Notes: generated by a model from the letters alone, not told the origin. Shown: positions 18,990 through 27,348, counted from the stretch's first letter. The stretch: 64,000 nucleotides of DNA from Mycolicibacterium sp. MU0050 (GCF_963378085.1 NZ_OY726395.1:930001-994000), one strand, 5' to 3'. Translations and numbers: made by a program.

Positions 18990-19403
18990 ATGTTGAGCCC
19001 GTGGGGACGGCTGCCCTTTGCAGTGCTGTGGCTGGTGCTGGGCGTCGTGATCGGCATGAGCGACCCACTCGGTGACACCCGGGCGGGTCGAGGCTCGCCA
19101 TTAGTCGGCTGGATCGTGGCGGCCGCCGCGGTGTGGATGGTGGTCGAGCTGCTGCGGGAGGCGAGGACGCCGGCGCCGCGGTCGCGCGGCGCCGGGCGGT
19201 ACGCCCGCGACCCCCGCCCGTACAGCGGCCGCGAGAAAGCCCGACTCCTGGGGGCCGGGGTGCTTTCGCTGCTGCTGGGGGCCTGGTTGATCTGGCTCGG
19301 ATGCACCGAGGACAACACCGCGGCGATCGCCTTCGGGGTGTTCGCGTGGAGCATGGTGGTCGGCTTGGTCGCCACGGTGTACGTGGCCTACCGGCAATCT
19401 TGA
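18990..19403 (+). CDS. Small membrane protein, four predicted helices
   Basis: It has 137 residues from the ATG at 18990. Hydrophobic segments lie at about residues 8-22, 39-55, 84-102 and 109-133; the middle loop is very basic ([21 protein letters not shown]). It is divergent from the AtuA-like operon and lies 103 bp before rpmF. No family recognised. Positionally it may correspond to the small protein encoded near rpmF in M. tuberculosis. Confidence 0.6.
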   Translation: MLSPWGRLPFAVLWLVLGVVIGMSDPLGDTRAGRGSPLVGWIVAAAAVWMVVELLREARTPAPRSRGAGRYARDPRPYSGREKARLLGAGVLSLLLGAWLIWLGCTEDNTAAIAFGVFAWSMVVGLVATVYVAYRQS

Positions 19404-19506
19404 TTTGGGGCGCGCGCAGGTCACCCGCTATCCTGAACGGCAATTGTCGTCGCTGGGTTGTGCGCGACTGACCCTCGGGTCCCCAAACGCTAAGGAGATG
19501 CACGTC

Positions 19507-19680
19507 ATGGCCGTGCCCAAACGCAGAATGTCGCGCTCGAACACCCGTAGCCGTCGGGCGCAGTGGAAGGCCGAGGCCCCCGGCCTGGTCACCGTGACCG
19601 TCGCCGGTCAGCAGCACAAGGTGCCGCGCCGCCTGCTCAAGGCCGCCCGCCTGGGCCTGGTCGACCTCGACAAGCGCTGA
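19507..19680 (+). CDS. rpmF: 50S ribosomal protein L32
   Basis: It has 57 residues: [20 protein letters not shown] followed by the C-terminal [25 protein letters not shown] lies 8 nt before the ATG at 19507. The usual zinc CxxC...CxxC of many L32 proteins is absent, so this is the zinc-free (C-minus) form; mycobacteria express such forms under zinc limitation or constitutively. Basic and short, as expected. Confidence 0.93.
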   Translation: MAVPKRRMSRSNTRSRRAQWKAEAPGLVTVTVAGQQHKVPRRLLKAARLGLVDLDKR

Positions 19681-19702
19681 CCTGAGCAGAACCCGGCGCG
19701 CC

Positions 19703-19721
19703 TCTCAGCCTGGTCTCAGGC
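19703..19721 (+). promoter_or_regulatory. MprA box upstream of mprA
   Basis: Two direct copies of TCTCAG, 19703-19708 and 19714-19719, are spaced by one helical turn (11 bp) and end 23 nt before the mprA start. The same pair with the same spacing occurs before pepD (21926-21942). MprA is known to bind loosely conserved tandem repeats upstream of its own gene and pepD, so this is probably the autoregulatory site. Confidence 0.7.
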
Positions 19722-19742
19722 GTTCGGTTAACACTGGTTGCC

Positions 19743-20429
19743 GTGCGGATTCTTGTCGTTGATGATGATCGCGCCGTTCGCGAGTCGCTGCGCAGGTCCC
19801 TTAGCTTCAACGGGTACTCCGTCAGCCTGGCCGAGGACGGCGTCGAGGCGCTGAACGCCATCACCGAGGATCGTCCCGACGCGGTGATTCTCGACGTGAT
19901 GATGCCCCGGCTCGACGGCCTCGAGGTGTGCCGGCAGCTGCGCAGCTCGGGGGACGACTTGCCGATCCTGGTCCTGACGGCCCGTGATTCGGTGTCGGAA
20001 CGGGTCGCCGGCCTCGACGCGGGCGCCGACGACTACCTGCCCAAGCCGTTCGCGCTGGAGGAACTGCTGGCGCGCGTGCGTGCGCTGCTGCGCCGCACCA
20101 CCGGCGACGACCAGGCCGATTCGATGGCGATGACGTTCGCCGATCTGACCCTGGACCCCGCCACCCGCGACGTCACCCGGGGCGACCGCCACATCAGTTT
20201 GACCCGCACCGAGTTCGCGCTGCTGGAGATGCTGATCGCGAACCCGCGGCGGGTGCTGACCCGTAGTCGCATTCTGGAAGAGGTGTGGGGATTCGACTTC
20301 CCCACCTCCGGCAACGCCCTCGAGGTTTACGTGGGCTACCTGCGACGCAAGACCGAAGCCGAAGGGGAGCCACGGCTGATCCACACCGTGCGCGGGGTGG
20401 GTTACGTGCTGCGCGAGACGCCGCCGTGA
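19743..20429 (+). CDS. mprA: Response regulator MprA (OmpR family)
   Basis: It has 228 residues from the GTG at 19743 ([16 protein letters not shown]). The receiver domain (1-115) has the acidic pocket DDD (residues 7-9), phospho-acceptor Asp in [13 protein letters not shown], Thr of VLTARDS and Lys of [14 protein letters not shown]. The C-terminal winged helix (about 130-225) contains [14 protein letters not shown] and [12 protein letters not shown]. With MprB it controls the envelope-stress response, including sigE and pepD in mycobacteria. An MprA box lies just upstream. Confidence 0.95.
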   Translation: MRILVVDDDRAVRESLRRSLSFNGYSVSLAEDGVEALNAITEDRPDAVILDVMMPRLDGLEVCRQLRSSGDDLPILVLTARDSVSERVAGLDAGADDYLPKPFALEELLARVRALLRRTTGDDQADSMAMTFADLTLDPATRDVTRGDRHISLTRTEFALLEMLIANPRRVLTRSRILEEVWGFDFPTSGNALEVYVGYLRRKTEAEGEPRLIHTVRGVGYVLRETPP

Positions 20430-20442
20430 CGCTGGGATCCTG

Positions 20443-21960
20443 ATGGCGTTGTTGCATCCCCAACCGCTCAAACGGCCCCCGTTGCGGGCCACGACGTCGC
20501 TGTCGCTGCGGTGGCGGGTGATGTTGCTGGCCATGTCCATGGTGGCGATGGTCGTGGTCTTGATGGCGGTCGCGGTGTACGCGGTGGTCGCCGCGGCGCT
20601 CTACGACGACATCGACAACCAGCTGCAGAGCCGGGCCCAGCTGCTCATCGCCAGTGGGTCGCTGGCGGCCGACCCCGGCAAGGCCATCGAGGGTACGGCC
20701 TATTCCGACGTCAACGCGATGCTGATCAACCCGGGGCGGTCGATCTACACCGCGAACCAGGAAGGCCAGACTCTGCCGATCGGTGCCACCGAGAAGGCCG
20801 TGATCCGCGGTGAGCTGTTCATGTCCCGCCGGACCGCCAACGACCAGCGGGTACTCGCGGTGCATTTGCCCAACGGCAGCACCCTGCTGATCTCCAAGAG
20901 CCTGGCACCCACCGACGCGGTGATGAGCAAGTTGCGCTGGGTGCTCCTGGTGGTGGGCGGGATCGGCGTTGCGGTGGCGGCGATCTCGGGCGGCATCGTG
21001 ATCCGCACCGGGTTGCGTCCCGTCGCCCGGCTCACCGAGGCGGCGGAACGGGTCGCGCGCACCGACGACCTGCGGCCCATCCCGGTGTTCGGCAGCGACG
21101 AACTCGCGCGCCTGACCGAGGCGTTCAACACGATGCTGCGGGCGCTCACCGAATCCCGCGAGCGTCAGGCCCGGCTGGTGGCCGACGCCGGTCACGAGCT
21201 GCGTACGCCGCTGACGTCGTTGCGCACCAACGTCGAATTGCTCATGGCCGCGCAGAAGCCCGGTGCCCCGCCGTTGCCGGAATCCGAGATGGCCGACCTG
21301 CGCACCGATGTGATCGGGCAGATCGAGGAACTGTCGACGCTGGTGGGGGATCTGGTCGACCTCACCCGCGACGACGCCGGCAGCGTCGTCCACGAGGCCG
21401 TCGACATGACCGAGGTGGTCGATCGGTGCCTGGAGCGGGTCCGTCGGCGCCGCAACGACATCGAGTTCGACGTCGACGTCGCGCCGTGGCAGGTCTACGG
21501 GGACGCGGCGGGACTGTCGCGCGCGGTTCTCAACCTGCTGGACAACGCCGCCAAATGGAGCCCGTCGGGTGGCCGGGTGGGCCTGCGGCTGACCCAGCTG
21601 GACCCCAGCCACGCGGAACTGGTGGTCTCCGACCGGGGCCCGGGCATCCCGGTGGCCGACCGGCACCTGGTGTTCGAGCGGTTCTACCGGTCCCCGGAGG
21701 CCCGCGCGATGCCCGGTTCGGGCCTCGGATTGGCCATCGTGAAACACGTTGTCCTCAAACACGGCGGCGCGCTACGGGTCGAAGACACGGTGCCGGGCGG
21801 CGATCCACCGGGTACCTCGATCTACGTGCTACTTCCCGGCGCGCCGCTGCCGCCCGTGTCGCACCTCGATATGCCGAGCGCCACCGAGCACAATGGTGAC
21901 AAAGCACCAGCGCAACCGAGTGTTATCTCAGTGGATTCTCAGTCGGGGCGGGCAAAGTAG
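20443..21960 (+). CDS. mprB: Sensor histidine kinase MprB
   Basis: It has 505 residues. Transmembrane helix 1 is at about residues 26-53, an extracytoplasmic sensor at about 54-162 and helix 2 at about 165-187. A HAMP domain follows (RPVARLTEAAERVART). The HisKA motif ADAGHELRTPLTSLR has phospho-acceptor His251, and the ATPase has N-box NLLDNAAKWSP, G1 DRGPGIP and G2 GSGLGLAIVKH. It phosphorylates MprA on envelope stress. The start is 13 nt after mprA, and its last codons contain the pepD MprA box. Confidence 0.95.
   Translation: MALLHPQPLKRPPLRATTSLSLRWRVMLLAMSMVAMVVVLMAVAVYAVVAAALYDDIDNQLQSRAQLLIASGSLAADPGKAIEGTAYSDVNAMLINPGRSIYTANQEGQTLPIGATEKAVIRGELFMSRRTANDQRVLAVHLPNGSTLLISKSLAPTDAVMSKLRWVLLVVGGIGVAVAAISGGIVIRTGLRPVARLTEAAERVARTDDLRPIPVFGSDELARLTEAFNTMLRALTESRERQARLVADAGHELRTPLTSLRTNVELLMAAQKPGAPPLPESEMADLRTDVIGQIEELSTLVGDLVDLTRDDAGSVVHEAVDMTEVVDRCLERVRRRRNDIEFDVDVAPWQVYGDAAGLSRAVLNLLDNAAKWSPSGGRVGLRLTQLDPSHAELVVSDRGPGIPVADRHLVFERFYRSPEARAMPGSGLGLAIVKHVVLKHGGALRVEDTVPGGDPPGTSIYVLLPGAPLPPVSHLDMPSATEHNGDKAPAQPSVISVDSQSGRAK
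21926..21944 (+). promoter_or_regulatory. MprA box upstream of pepD
   Basis: TCTCAG at 21926-21931 and 21937-21942, the same 11-bp period as before mprA. It lies inside the 3' end of mprB, 72 nt before the pepD ATG, so pepD can be induced separately from mprAB. Confidence 0.7.
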
Positions 21961-22014
21961 GGGACAGCCGGTCGTTGTGACCGCGCTTTGACGTGAAGGA
22001 CAAGCACAGGACGC

Positions 22015-23382
22015 ATGACGAACGACCCGAGGTACTCTCCGCACCAGCATGGCCCGCACGGATCGCGTGCGGGTGCGGATCCCCATGCGCCGCAACCGTA
22101 TCCGGGGGCCTACCAGCAGGGCTATGACTGGCGCTACGCGACGCAGCAGAGCGCGCAGCAGCCGCGCCCGCCGTACGGCCCCTACCGGCCCGCACCGCAG
22201 GCGCCGGCGAAGCGTCGGAACGGTTCCCGCACAGCAGCTTTGACGGTCGGTGCGCTGGCCATCGCGGCGGTGTCCGCCGGAATCGGCGGCGGCGTGGCAC
22301 TTCTTGCCCAGCCCGACGAGCAGGTGCCTTCCACGATGACCACGGTCACGGGCTCCGCGCCCAGCGTGCCGGCGGCCAACGTGCCCGCGGGTTCGGTCGA
22401 GCAGGTGGCCCTGAAGGTCGTTCCCAGTGTCGTGAAGCTCGAGACCAGCCTGGGGCGGGCCAACGAAGAAGGTTCCGGGGTCATCCTGTCCTCGGACGGG
22501 TTGATCCTGACCAACAACCACGTCGTCTCGGCGGCGGCGGGCAGCCCGGTGCCCGGCCCCGGGGCCGCGCCGCTGGACCCTGACCGGCCGCAGATCCCGC
22601 GTAACCGTGGGAACGCCAAGCCGACCACCACCGTGACGTTCGCCGACGGCAGCACCGCACCGTTCACCGTGGTCGGGACCGATCCGTTGAGCGACATCGC
22701 GGTGGTGCGCGCCGAGGGTGTGTCCGACCTGACCCCGATCACCATCGGTTCCTCCGCGGACCTGAGGGTGGGGCAGAACGTGGTCGCGATCGGCTCCCCG
22801 CTGGGCCTGGAGGGCACCGTGACGACGGGCATCGTCAGCGCGTTGAACCGCCCGGTTTCGACAGCCGGTGACACCAAGAACCAGAACACGGTGCTGGACG
22901 CCATTCAGACCGATGCGGCCATCAACCCGGGCAACTCCGGCGGCGCGCTGGTGAACATGAACGGCGAATTGGTGGGTATCAACTCGGCGATCGCCACGCT
23001 GGGCGGGGACGCCGTGGGTGGCCCGAAGGGTGGCTCGATCGGCCTGGGCTTCGCCATCCCGGTGGACCAGGCCAAGCGCATCGCCGATGAGCTCATTTCC
23101 TCCGGTAAGGCCTCGCGCGCGTCGTTGGGGGTCCAGGTGAGCAACGACACCACCTCCAACGGCGCCAAGATCGTGGAGGTCACCGAGGGCGGCGCCGCCG
23201 AGGCCGCCGGCCTGCCCAGCGGCGCGGTGGTCACCAAGGTCGACGACCGCGTCATCGCCAGTGCGGACGCCCTGGTGGCGGCGGTGCGATCGAAGGCGCC
23301 CGGCGACACCATCACCGTGAGCTTCCTGGATGACGCCGGTAAGCCCGGATCGGTACAGGTCACGCTGGGCGAGGCCAGCTGA
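22015..23382 (+). CDS. pepD: HtrA-like serine protease PepD
   Basis: It has 455 residues. A Pro/Gln/Tyr-rich cytosolic N-terminus (1-68) precedes one membrane helix (about 70-94). The extracytoplasmic trypsin-like domain has His169 in LTNNHVV, Asp227 in LSDIAVV and Ser308 in NPGNSGGAL. The C-terminal PDZ domain (about 365-450) contains GLPSGAVVTKVDDR. It degrades or refolds damaged envelope proteins and feeds back on MprAB/SigE signalling. Its stop overlaps the next ATG (TGATG). Confidence 0.94.
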   Translation: MTNDPRYSPHQHGPHGSRAGADPHAPQPYPGAYQQGYDWRYATQQSAQQPRPPYGPYRPAPQAPAKRRNGSRTAALTVGALAIAAVSAGIGGGVALLAQPDEQVPSTMTTVTGSAPSVPAANVPAGSVEQVALKVVPSVVKLETSLGRANEEGSGVILSSDGLILTNNHVVSAAAGSPVPGPGAAPLDPDRPQIPRNRGNAKPTTTVTFADGSTAPFTVVGTDPLSDIAVVRAEGVSDLTPITIGSSADLRVGQNVVAIGSPLGLEGTVTTGIVSALNRPVSTAGDTKNQNTVLDAIQTDAAINPGNSGGALVNMNGELVGINSAIATLGGDAVGGPKGGSIGLGFAIPVDQAKRIADELISSGKASRASLGVQVSNDTTSNGAKIVEVTEGGAAEAAGLPSGAVVTKVDDRVIASADALVAAVRSKAPGDTITVSFLDDAGKPGSVQVTLGEAS

Positions 23383-23951
23383 TGACCCGGCAGCTTCCGC
23401 CGCTTTCGACCGATCCCGTCATTCCGCTGTCCGTGGCCGGATATACGGTGGCATCCATGGAACAGCCTGTGGAGCTGGTTGGTAGGGCGCTCGTGGTGGT
23501 CGTTGATGACCGGACCGCGCATGGCGAGGAGGACCATAGCGGGCCGCTGGTCACCGAATTGCTCAACGAGGCCGGCTTCGTCGTGGACGGGGTCGTGGTG
23601 GTCGCGGCCGACGAGGTGGAGATCAGGAACGCCCTGAACACCGCCGTGATCGGCGGGGTCGACCTGGTGATCTCGGTGGGCGGCACCGGGGTGACCCCGC
23701 GTGACGTGACTCCCGAGGCCACCCTGGAGATCCTGGACCGCGAGCTGCTCGGCATCGCCGAGGCGTTGCGTGGGTCCGGGCTTTCGGCGGGCATCTCCGA
23801 TGCGGGGGTGTCCCGCGGCCTGGCCGGCATCTCGGGCAGCACCCTGGTGGTCAACCTGTCGGGCTCGCGCGCGGCGGTGCGCGACGGCATGGCGACGCTG
23901 AACCCGCTCGCGACCCACGTCATCGGCCAGCTGTCGAGTTTGGAGATCTGA
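23382..23951 (+). CDS. moaB2: MoaB/Mog-type molybdopterin biosynthesis protein
   Basis: It has 189 residues. The Mog/MoaB fold shows LVVVVDDRTAHGEEDHSGPLV, DLVISVGGTGVTPRDVTPEA, and LAGISGSTLVVNLSGSRAAV (the molybdopterin-adenylation SGS region). It presumably adenylates molybdopterin. The ATG at 23382 overlaps the pepD stop; an internal ATG at 23458 (MEQPVELVGRALVV) is the alternative, closer to the conserved domain. A rho-independent terminator closes the mprAB-pepD-moaB2 unit. Confidence 0.88.
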   Translation: MTRQLPPLSTDPVIPLSVAGYTVASMEQPVELVGRALVVVVDDRTAHGEEDHSGPLVTELLNEAGFVVDGVVVVAADEVEIRNALNTAVIGGVDLVISVGGTGVTPRDVTPEATLEILDRELLGIAEALRGSGLSAGISDAGVSRGLAGISGSTLVVNLSGSRAAVRDGMATLNPLATHVIGQLSSLEI

Positions 23952-23986
23952 GCGGGCCGCAAAGTTTCGATCAGCGGATCGACTCG

Positions 23987-24018
23987 AACGCCGGGGGTGG
24001 TTGACCCCCGGCGTTTTT
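23987..24018 (+). terminator. Rho-independent terminator after moaB2
   Basis: Perfect 11-bp stem AACGCCGGGGG / CCCCCGGCGTT with a 7-nt loop, followed by a run of five T. It ends the mprAB-pepD-moaB2 unit. Confidence 0.9.
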
Positions 24019-24089
24019 GTTGGCAATAGTGGGGGTTACAGGCGGAGTCCCTTAGGTTACGAGCACGTGAACAGGGAAAATGGCAGAAG

Positions 24090-24105
24090 TGTGATCTTGG
24101 TCACA
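24090..24105 (+). promoter_or_regulatory. CRP/Cmr-type cAMP receptor binding site
   Basis: TGTGATCTTGGTCACA is a perfect TGTGA-N6-TCACA palindrome, the canonical CRP half-site pair. It ends only 14 nt before the GTG start at 24120 and two bases before the ribosome-binding site, a position suggesting repression, or activation of a transcript starting very near. Confidence 0.7.
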
Positions 24106-24119
24106 GTAAGGAGTCGGCT

Positions 24120-24278
24120 GTGTCGGGATCGGCCCCCCGCGACGGGAATACAGTTAACAATATCTTCGGGACGGAAATTCCCCAGGAGGCCCCGGATGTG
24201 TTCGATCCGGAGGACGTTCGCGAGGTTTCGGACCGCGACCGATGGCTGCGGGACAACGTGCCGCCGCATCATTCCTGA
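24120..24278 (+). CDS. Small acidic protein, 52 residues, below usual gene-calling size
   Basis: The GTG at 24120 is preceded by AAGGAG at 24108-24113 with 6-nt spacing, an excellent ribosome site. The product begins MSGSAPRDGNTVNNIFGTEI and ends DRDRWLRDNVPPHHS; it is acidic (PEDVREVSDRDR) with no signal peptide. Codons prefer G/C at the third position as in neighbouring genes. It sits alone after the moaB2 terminator, downstream of a CRP-type palindrome. I recognise no function; the sequence looks like a conserved mycobacterial microprotein, but conservation is not tested here. Confidence 0.65.
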   Translation: MSGSAPRDGNTVNNIFGTEIPQEAPDVFDPEDVREVSDRDRWLRDNVPPHHS

Positions 24279-24470
24279 CCCGCGTACTGCTGTTTACTAG
24301 GGACTTAGGGTGCCCTTACCGGTAAGTCTGCTGGCCAATCGCGCTCGTGTGCCGGCTTTTAACACGACTCCGGATAACATGCAGGTCGGAGCATGTGTCG
24401 TCAAGGGCGTCAATTCCGTCAGCAAACTTTCGTCACCTGCTGTCGGGTTGGCTCGCCGGGGGCGTTCGCG

Positions 24471-24499
24471 TTGCCGGGGGGTGCCCACCCCGTTATGTT
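24471..24499 (+). promoter_or_regulatory. Candidate SigA promoter of the porin gene
   Basis: TTGCCG (24471-24476), a 17-nt spacer and TATGTT (24494-24499), giving a leader of about 150 nt before the ATG at 24653. The spacer contains a perfect GGGGTG-CC-CACCCC palindrome that could bind a regulator. The 374-bp gap 24279-24652 also holds CTTACCGGTAAG (24315-24326), a 12-bp palindrome; no gene is seen. Confidence 0.55.
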
Positions 24500-24652
24500 C
24501 CTCGTGTCGCAAACGATGAGCGAAACGTAAGAGTGGCCTGTGGGACATCTCATTGACCGTTCTTATGTGGCGGCCGATGTCACGATGTGGTGCCGGACGC
24601 GAACACCCTTCGGTGAGCCCCCCGGATCACCGCTGACACAGCTAGGGAGAAC

Positions 24653-25285
24653 ATGAAGGTATTCAGTCGGGTGCTGGTGGCGATCCTCGCCGCATTCGCC
24701 ACGATGTTCGTGAGTACGGGCACCTCACACGCCGGCTTGGACAATGAGCTGAGCCTCGTGGACGGCCAGGGTCGGACCCTGACGATCCAGCAGTGGGACA
24801 CCTTCCTCAACGGGGTGTTCCCGCTCGACCGCAACCGGTTGACCCGGGAGTGGTTCCATTCCGGCAAGGCCACCTACAACGTCGCCGGTGAGGGTGCCGA
24901 CGACTTCGAGGGTGTCCTGGAACTCGGCTACCAGGTCGGCTTCCCGTGGTCGCTCGGCGTCGGTATCAACTTCAGCTACACCACCCCGAACATCGCCTTC
25001 GACGGGCTTGAGGGCAGCGGTCCGCTCGGCTTCGACGGCATCGTGACCCCGCCGCTGTTCCCCGGTGTGTCGATCTCGGCCGACCTGGGCAACGGCCCCG
25101 GCATCCAGGAAGTCGCCACGTTCTCGGTGGACGTCGCGGGCGCCGGCGGCTCGGTGGCCGTCTCCAACGCACACGGCACCGTCACGGGTGCTGCCGGTGG
25201 TGTGCTGCTGCGTCCGTTCGCCCGGTTGATCTCCTCGACCGGTGACAGCGTCACCACCTACGGTGAGCCCTGGAACATGAACTGA
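24653..25285 (+). CDS. mspC: MspA-family outer-membrane porin (MspC-like)
   Basis: It has 210 residues with a 27-residue signal peptide ending TGTSHA; the mature protein begins GLDNELSLVDGQ. It forms the octameric goblet porin of the mycolate outer membrane, admitting small hydrophilic nutrients. Nearly all of MspA is recognisable (QQWDTFLNGVFPLDRNRLTR, ELGYQVGFPWSLGVGINF, NAHGTVTGAAGGVLLRPFAR, STGDSVTTYGEPWNMN). The constriction loop differs: mature residues 90-93 are DGLE where MspA has DDGD. The position next to mscL matches the mspC locus of M. smegmatis. A bidirectional terminator follows. Confidence 0.95.
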   Translation: MKVFSRVLVAILAAFATMFVSTGTSHAGLDNELSLVDGQGRTLTIQQWDTFLNGVFPLDRNRLTREWFHSGKATYNVAGEGADDFEGVLELGYQVGFPWSLGVGINFSYTTPNIAFDGLEGSGPLGFDGIVTPPLFPGVSISADLGNGPGIQEVATFSVDVAGAGGSVAVSNAHGTVTGAAGGVLLRPFARLISSTGDSVTTYGEPWNMN

Positions 25286-25298
25286 CGATTCGCTCATG

Positions 25299-25337
25299 AA
25301 AATCGCCCCCCGGCATTCGTGCCGGGGGGCGATTTTT
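25299..25337. terminator. Bidirectional terminator between mspC and mscL
   Basis: A 16-bp perfect stem with a 6-nt loop, flanked by A-run on the left and T-run on the right (AAAATCGCC...GGCGATTTTT). It can stop mspC (plus strand) and mscL (minus strand), whose coding regions converge here. Confidence 0.92.
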
Positions 25338-25366
25338 CGTTCAGTCGTTATTGCGGTCGGCCGCAA

Positions 25367-25798
25367 TCACTGGGTTCCGTCGGGCCGGGTCGGTGATCCG
25401 TGCCGGCCGGAGGCCGCGCCATTGGCGTTCTGCTGCAGCAGATCTCGGATCTCAGTCAGCAGGGTCAGCTCGGTGTCCTCTTCGGCGACCTTGGTGTCGC
25501 GCTCCTTGAGCTTCTTGTACGGCAGCACGATCACGAAGTACAGCACCAGCGCCACCAGCAGGAAGTTGATGGTCGCCGACAGCACCGTGTTCAGGTCGAT
25601 GAACTGCTCACCGCCGATCGGGATGCGCAGGATTCCGTAGGACTCGTCGGGATTGGCGCCGATCCGGTCGATGAGCGGCTGCACCACACTGTCGGTGAAC
25701 GCGGTGACCAGACCGGTGAACGCCGCGCCGATGACGACGGCGACCGCGAGGTCGATCACGTTCCCGCGCGATATGAACTCTTTGAACCCCTTCAACAT
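25367..25798 (-). CDS. mscL: Large-conductance mechanosensitive channel MscL
   Basis: It has 143 residues from the ATG at 25798 ([20 protein letters not shown]). Helix 1 is [22 protein letters not shown], an extracellular loop follows, and helix 2 is [21 protein letters not shown]. The C-terminal cytosolic bundle has [17 protein letters not shown]. It forms the pentameric osmotic emergency valve. It lies divergently close to the SAF-domain gene and converges with the porin. Confidence 0.94.
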   Translation of the reverse strand: MLKGFKEFISRGNVIDLAVAVVIGAAFTGLVTAFTDSVVQPLIDRIGANPDESYGILRIPIGGEQFIDLNTVLSATINFLLVALVLYFVIVLPYKKLKERDTKVAEEDTELTLLTEIRDLLQQNANGAASGRHGSPTRPDGTQ

Positions 25799-25883
25799 GG
25801 GCAGACCTTTCACGAGGCGTCTAGGGCATCGCCAAAGGTAGTCCTGTTTGCCACGCGAAGTGGGCCCATCGGCGCAGAGCGTG

Positions 25884-26549
25884 TCAGTGCAGGGTCAGTG
25901 TCAACGCCTGGGTCAGGGCCGCGCCCGCCACGGCGTTTGCCGCCGCGGCCGGCAGGGCCACCAGCACCACGCGGTCGTCGGCCGCGGTGGCGGCGGTGGG
26001 ACGGTCGGACACCAGCACCACCACGGCCGCCGTGGCGATCACCCGGGGCCGCGCGTCCGGGTCGGAGTCGGGTGCGGCCAGGATGTCCACGACGTCGCCG
26101 CCGCGGATCACGTCGAGAACGGCGTTGTCGCCCAGTTGCACCGGCACGAGGCGGGCGTCGGGACCCGCTGTCGTTTTCGCCAGCCGCGAATTCAGCAACC
26201 GGACGTCGGTGAGGATCTCGCCGCGCCGTACCGGGCCCGCCACCGTCGCTCCCTCGAGTCGGGTGAGGTCGGACTGTGCGCCGTCGGGAAGCCCGACGGC
26301 GGGCTGATGCTCCACCCGCACGTCCGTGGCGCTCAGGCGCGCCCCGGGGCTCAGATCGTGGGCGGCGACCAGCACAGGGGCTCGCTCGCCGTCGGGATCG
26401 GCCCGCAGCGCCGAGACGCCCGCCAGCAACACCAGCGCACCGGCCGCCAGCCGACGGGTCCGGACAGTGTGAATCCAATCCGGCTGCAGGACCCGGCGCA
26501 GTCGCGTCAGCGCCGTGGGATCCAGCGCGGCGGCGCGATCGGAAGCCAT
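25884..26549 (-). CDS. SAF-domain membrane protein (CpaB/RcpC-like)
   Basis: It has 221 residues. One N-terminal helix ([18 protein letters not shown], about 31-48) is followed by a SAF domain ([38 protein letters not shown]) and a C-terminal domain ([14 protein letters not shown], GDVVDIL). It resembles CpaB/RcpC Flp-pilus assembly proteins, but no other pilus gene is nearby. It corresponds in position to Rv0990c of M. tuberculosis. Function unknown. Confidence 0.75.
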   Translation of the reverse strand: MASDRAAALDPTALTRLRRVLQPDWIHTVRTRRLAAGALVLLAGVSALRADPDGERAPVLVAAHDLSPGARLSATDVRVEHQPAVGLPDGAQSDLTRLEGATVAGPVRRGEILTDVRLLNSRLAKTTAGPDARLVPVQLGDNAVLDVIRGGDVVDILAAPDSDPDARPRVIATAAVVVLVSDRPTAATAADDRVVLVALPAAAANAVAGAALTQALTLTLH

Positions 26550-26695
26550 GCCCGCACGCTAAGACCATCGGGCGGTGCGGTGTGCGCGCGATCGCGAAGC
26601 TGTGGATAACCCGAGAGGTTGCACACAGAGCGCTTGCCCGGCGAGCACATCTCACCGCCCGAACTTAGGTTCATGAGTAGAAGGAGGTGGGCCAG

Positions 26696-26923
26696 ATGCG
26701 AACACTGGGTCTTGCCATATCAGCGGCAATAGCGGCCGCGCTCATCAGTCTCGGGGGAGTGGCGCACGCCGAGACGGCGCACCACAAGAGGCATGGACCG
26801 GAGATCATCGCGACGCAGGGGATCGTGCGAGGATCGTTCAAGGCCGTGCCGCATGACATGGCGCTCGATCACCTGGGCGGCACCAACGCCGGTGACATGT
26901 GCACCAACGACGCCGTGTGCTGA
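26696..26923 (+). CDS. Small secreted protein with two C-terminal cysteines
   Basis: It has 75 residues; the ATG at 26696 has a perfect AAGGAGGT 7 nt upstream. The signal peptide (1-25) ends GGVAHA; the mature part starts ETAHHKRHGPE and ends GDMCTNDAVC, with two Cys that may form a disulfide. No recognised family. It is divergent from the SAF gene and convergent with ruc (18 bp between stops). Confidence 0.75.
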   Translation: MRTLGLAISAAIAAALISLGGVAHAETAHHKRHGPEIIATQGIVRGSFKAVPHDMALDHLGGTNAGDMCTNDAVC

Positions 26924-26941
26924 GGCGAGGCTGCCGTCAGG

Positions 26942-27250
26942 TCAACTGGCGGCCGGGGCCGGTGTCGACGACGAGCTCTTGTCGCTCGAGCTGCTCGACG
27001 ACTTCTCCGACGACGAGGAGGACGACTCCGAGGGCTTCTCGCTCTTGACCGACGCGGAGCCGTTCTTGCCGGCCTCGCGACTGTCGGTGCGGTAGAAACC
27101 GCTGCCCTTGAACACCACGCCGACGGAGTTGAACAACTTCCGCAGCCGACCCTCGCACTTGGTGCAGGTGGTCAGGGCGTCGTCCGTGAAGGCTTGCACC
27201 GCGTCGAAACGATCACCGCAGTCGGTACACGCGTAGCTGTAGGTGGGCAC
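26942..27250 (-). CDS. ruc: FmdB-type zinc-ribbon protein, Ruc-like redox-regulated chaperone (Rv0991c)
   Basis: It has 102 residues from the GTG at 27250, six bases after a GGAGG site. The N-terminal zinc ribbon has Cys8, Cys11, Cys29 and Cys32 (YACTDCG...CTKCEG); the C-terminal half is a disordered Ser/Lys-rich tail. In M. tuberculosis Rv0991c (Ruc) is an oxidation-activated chaperone working with DnaK. A CIRCE element 29 nt upstream of the start supports heat-shock (HrcA) control. The symbol is by homology of zinc ribbon, tail and context. Confidence 0.88.
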   Translation of the reverse strand: MPTYSYACTDCGDRFDAVQAFTDDALTTCTKCEGRLRKLFNSVGVVFKGSGFYRTDSREAGKNGSASVKSEKPSESSSSSSEKSSSSSSDKSSSSTPAPAAS

Positions 27251-27278
27251 CAAAACCTCCAGGAAATGATAAGGACCG

Positions 27279-27305
27279 TTAGCACTCTACCGTCTCAAGT
27301 GCTAG
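27279..27305 (-). promoter_or_regulatory. CIRCE element (HrcA operator) before ruc
   Basis: On the plus strand TTAGCACTC-N9-AAGTGCTAG, matching the consensus TTAGCACTC-N9-GAGTGCTAA in 16 of 18 arm positions. It is 29 nt upstream of the ruc GTG. HrcA repression of ruc together with groE/dnaK-type genes is the expected consequence. Confidence 0.85.
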
Positions 27306-27348
27306 AACCGCCATGTGGCGTTCCCCATTCCCGCCGCGGCCAGTGGTT

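Noticed and set aside
24305..24326. Possible IdeR iron box (TTAGGGTGCCCTTACC) before the porin gene
   Set aside because: Only about 11 of 19 positions match the IdeR consensus and the symmetry is poor; noted instead as an unassigned palindrome CTTACCGGTAAG.
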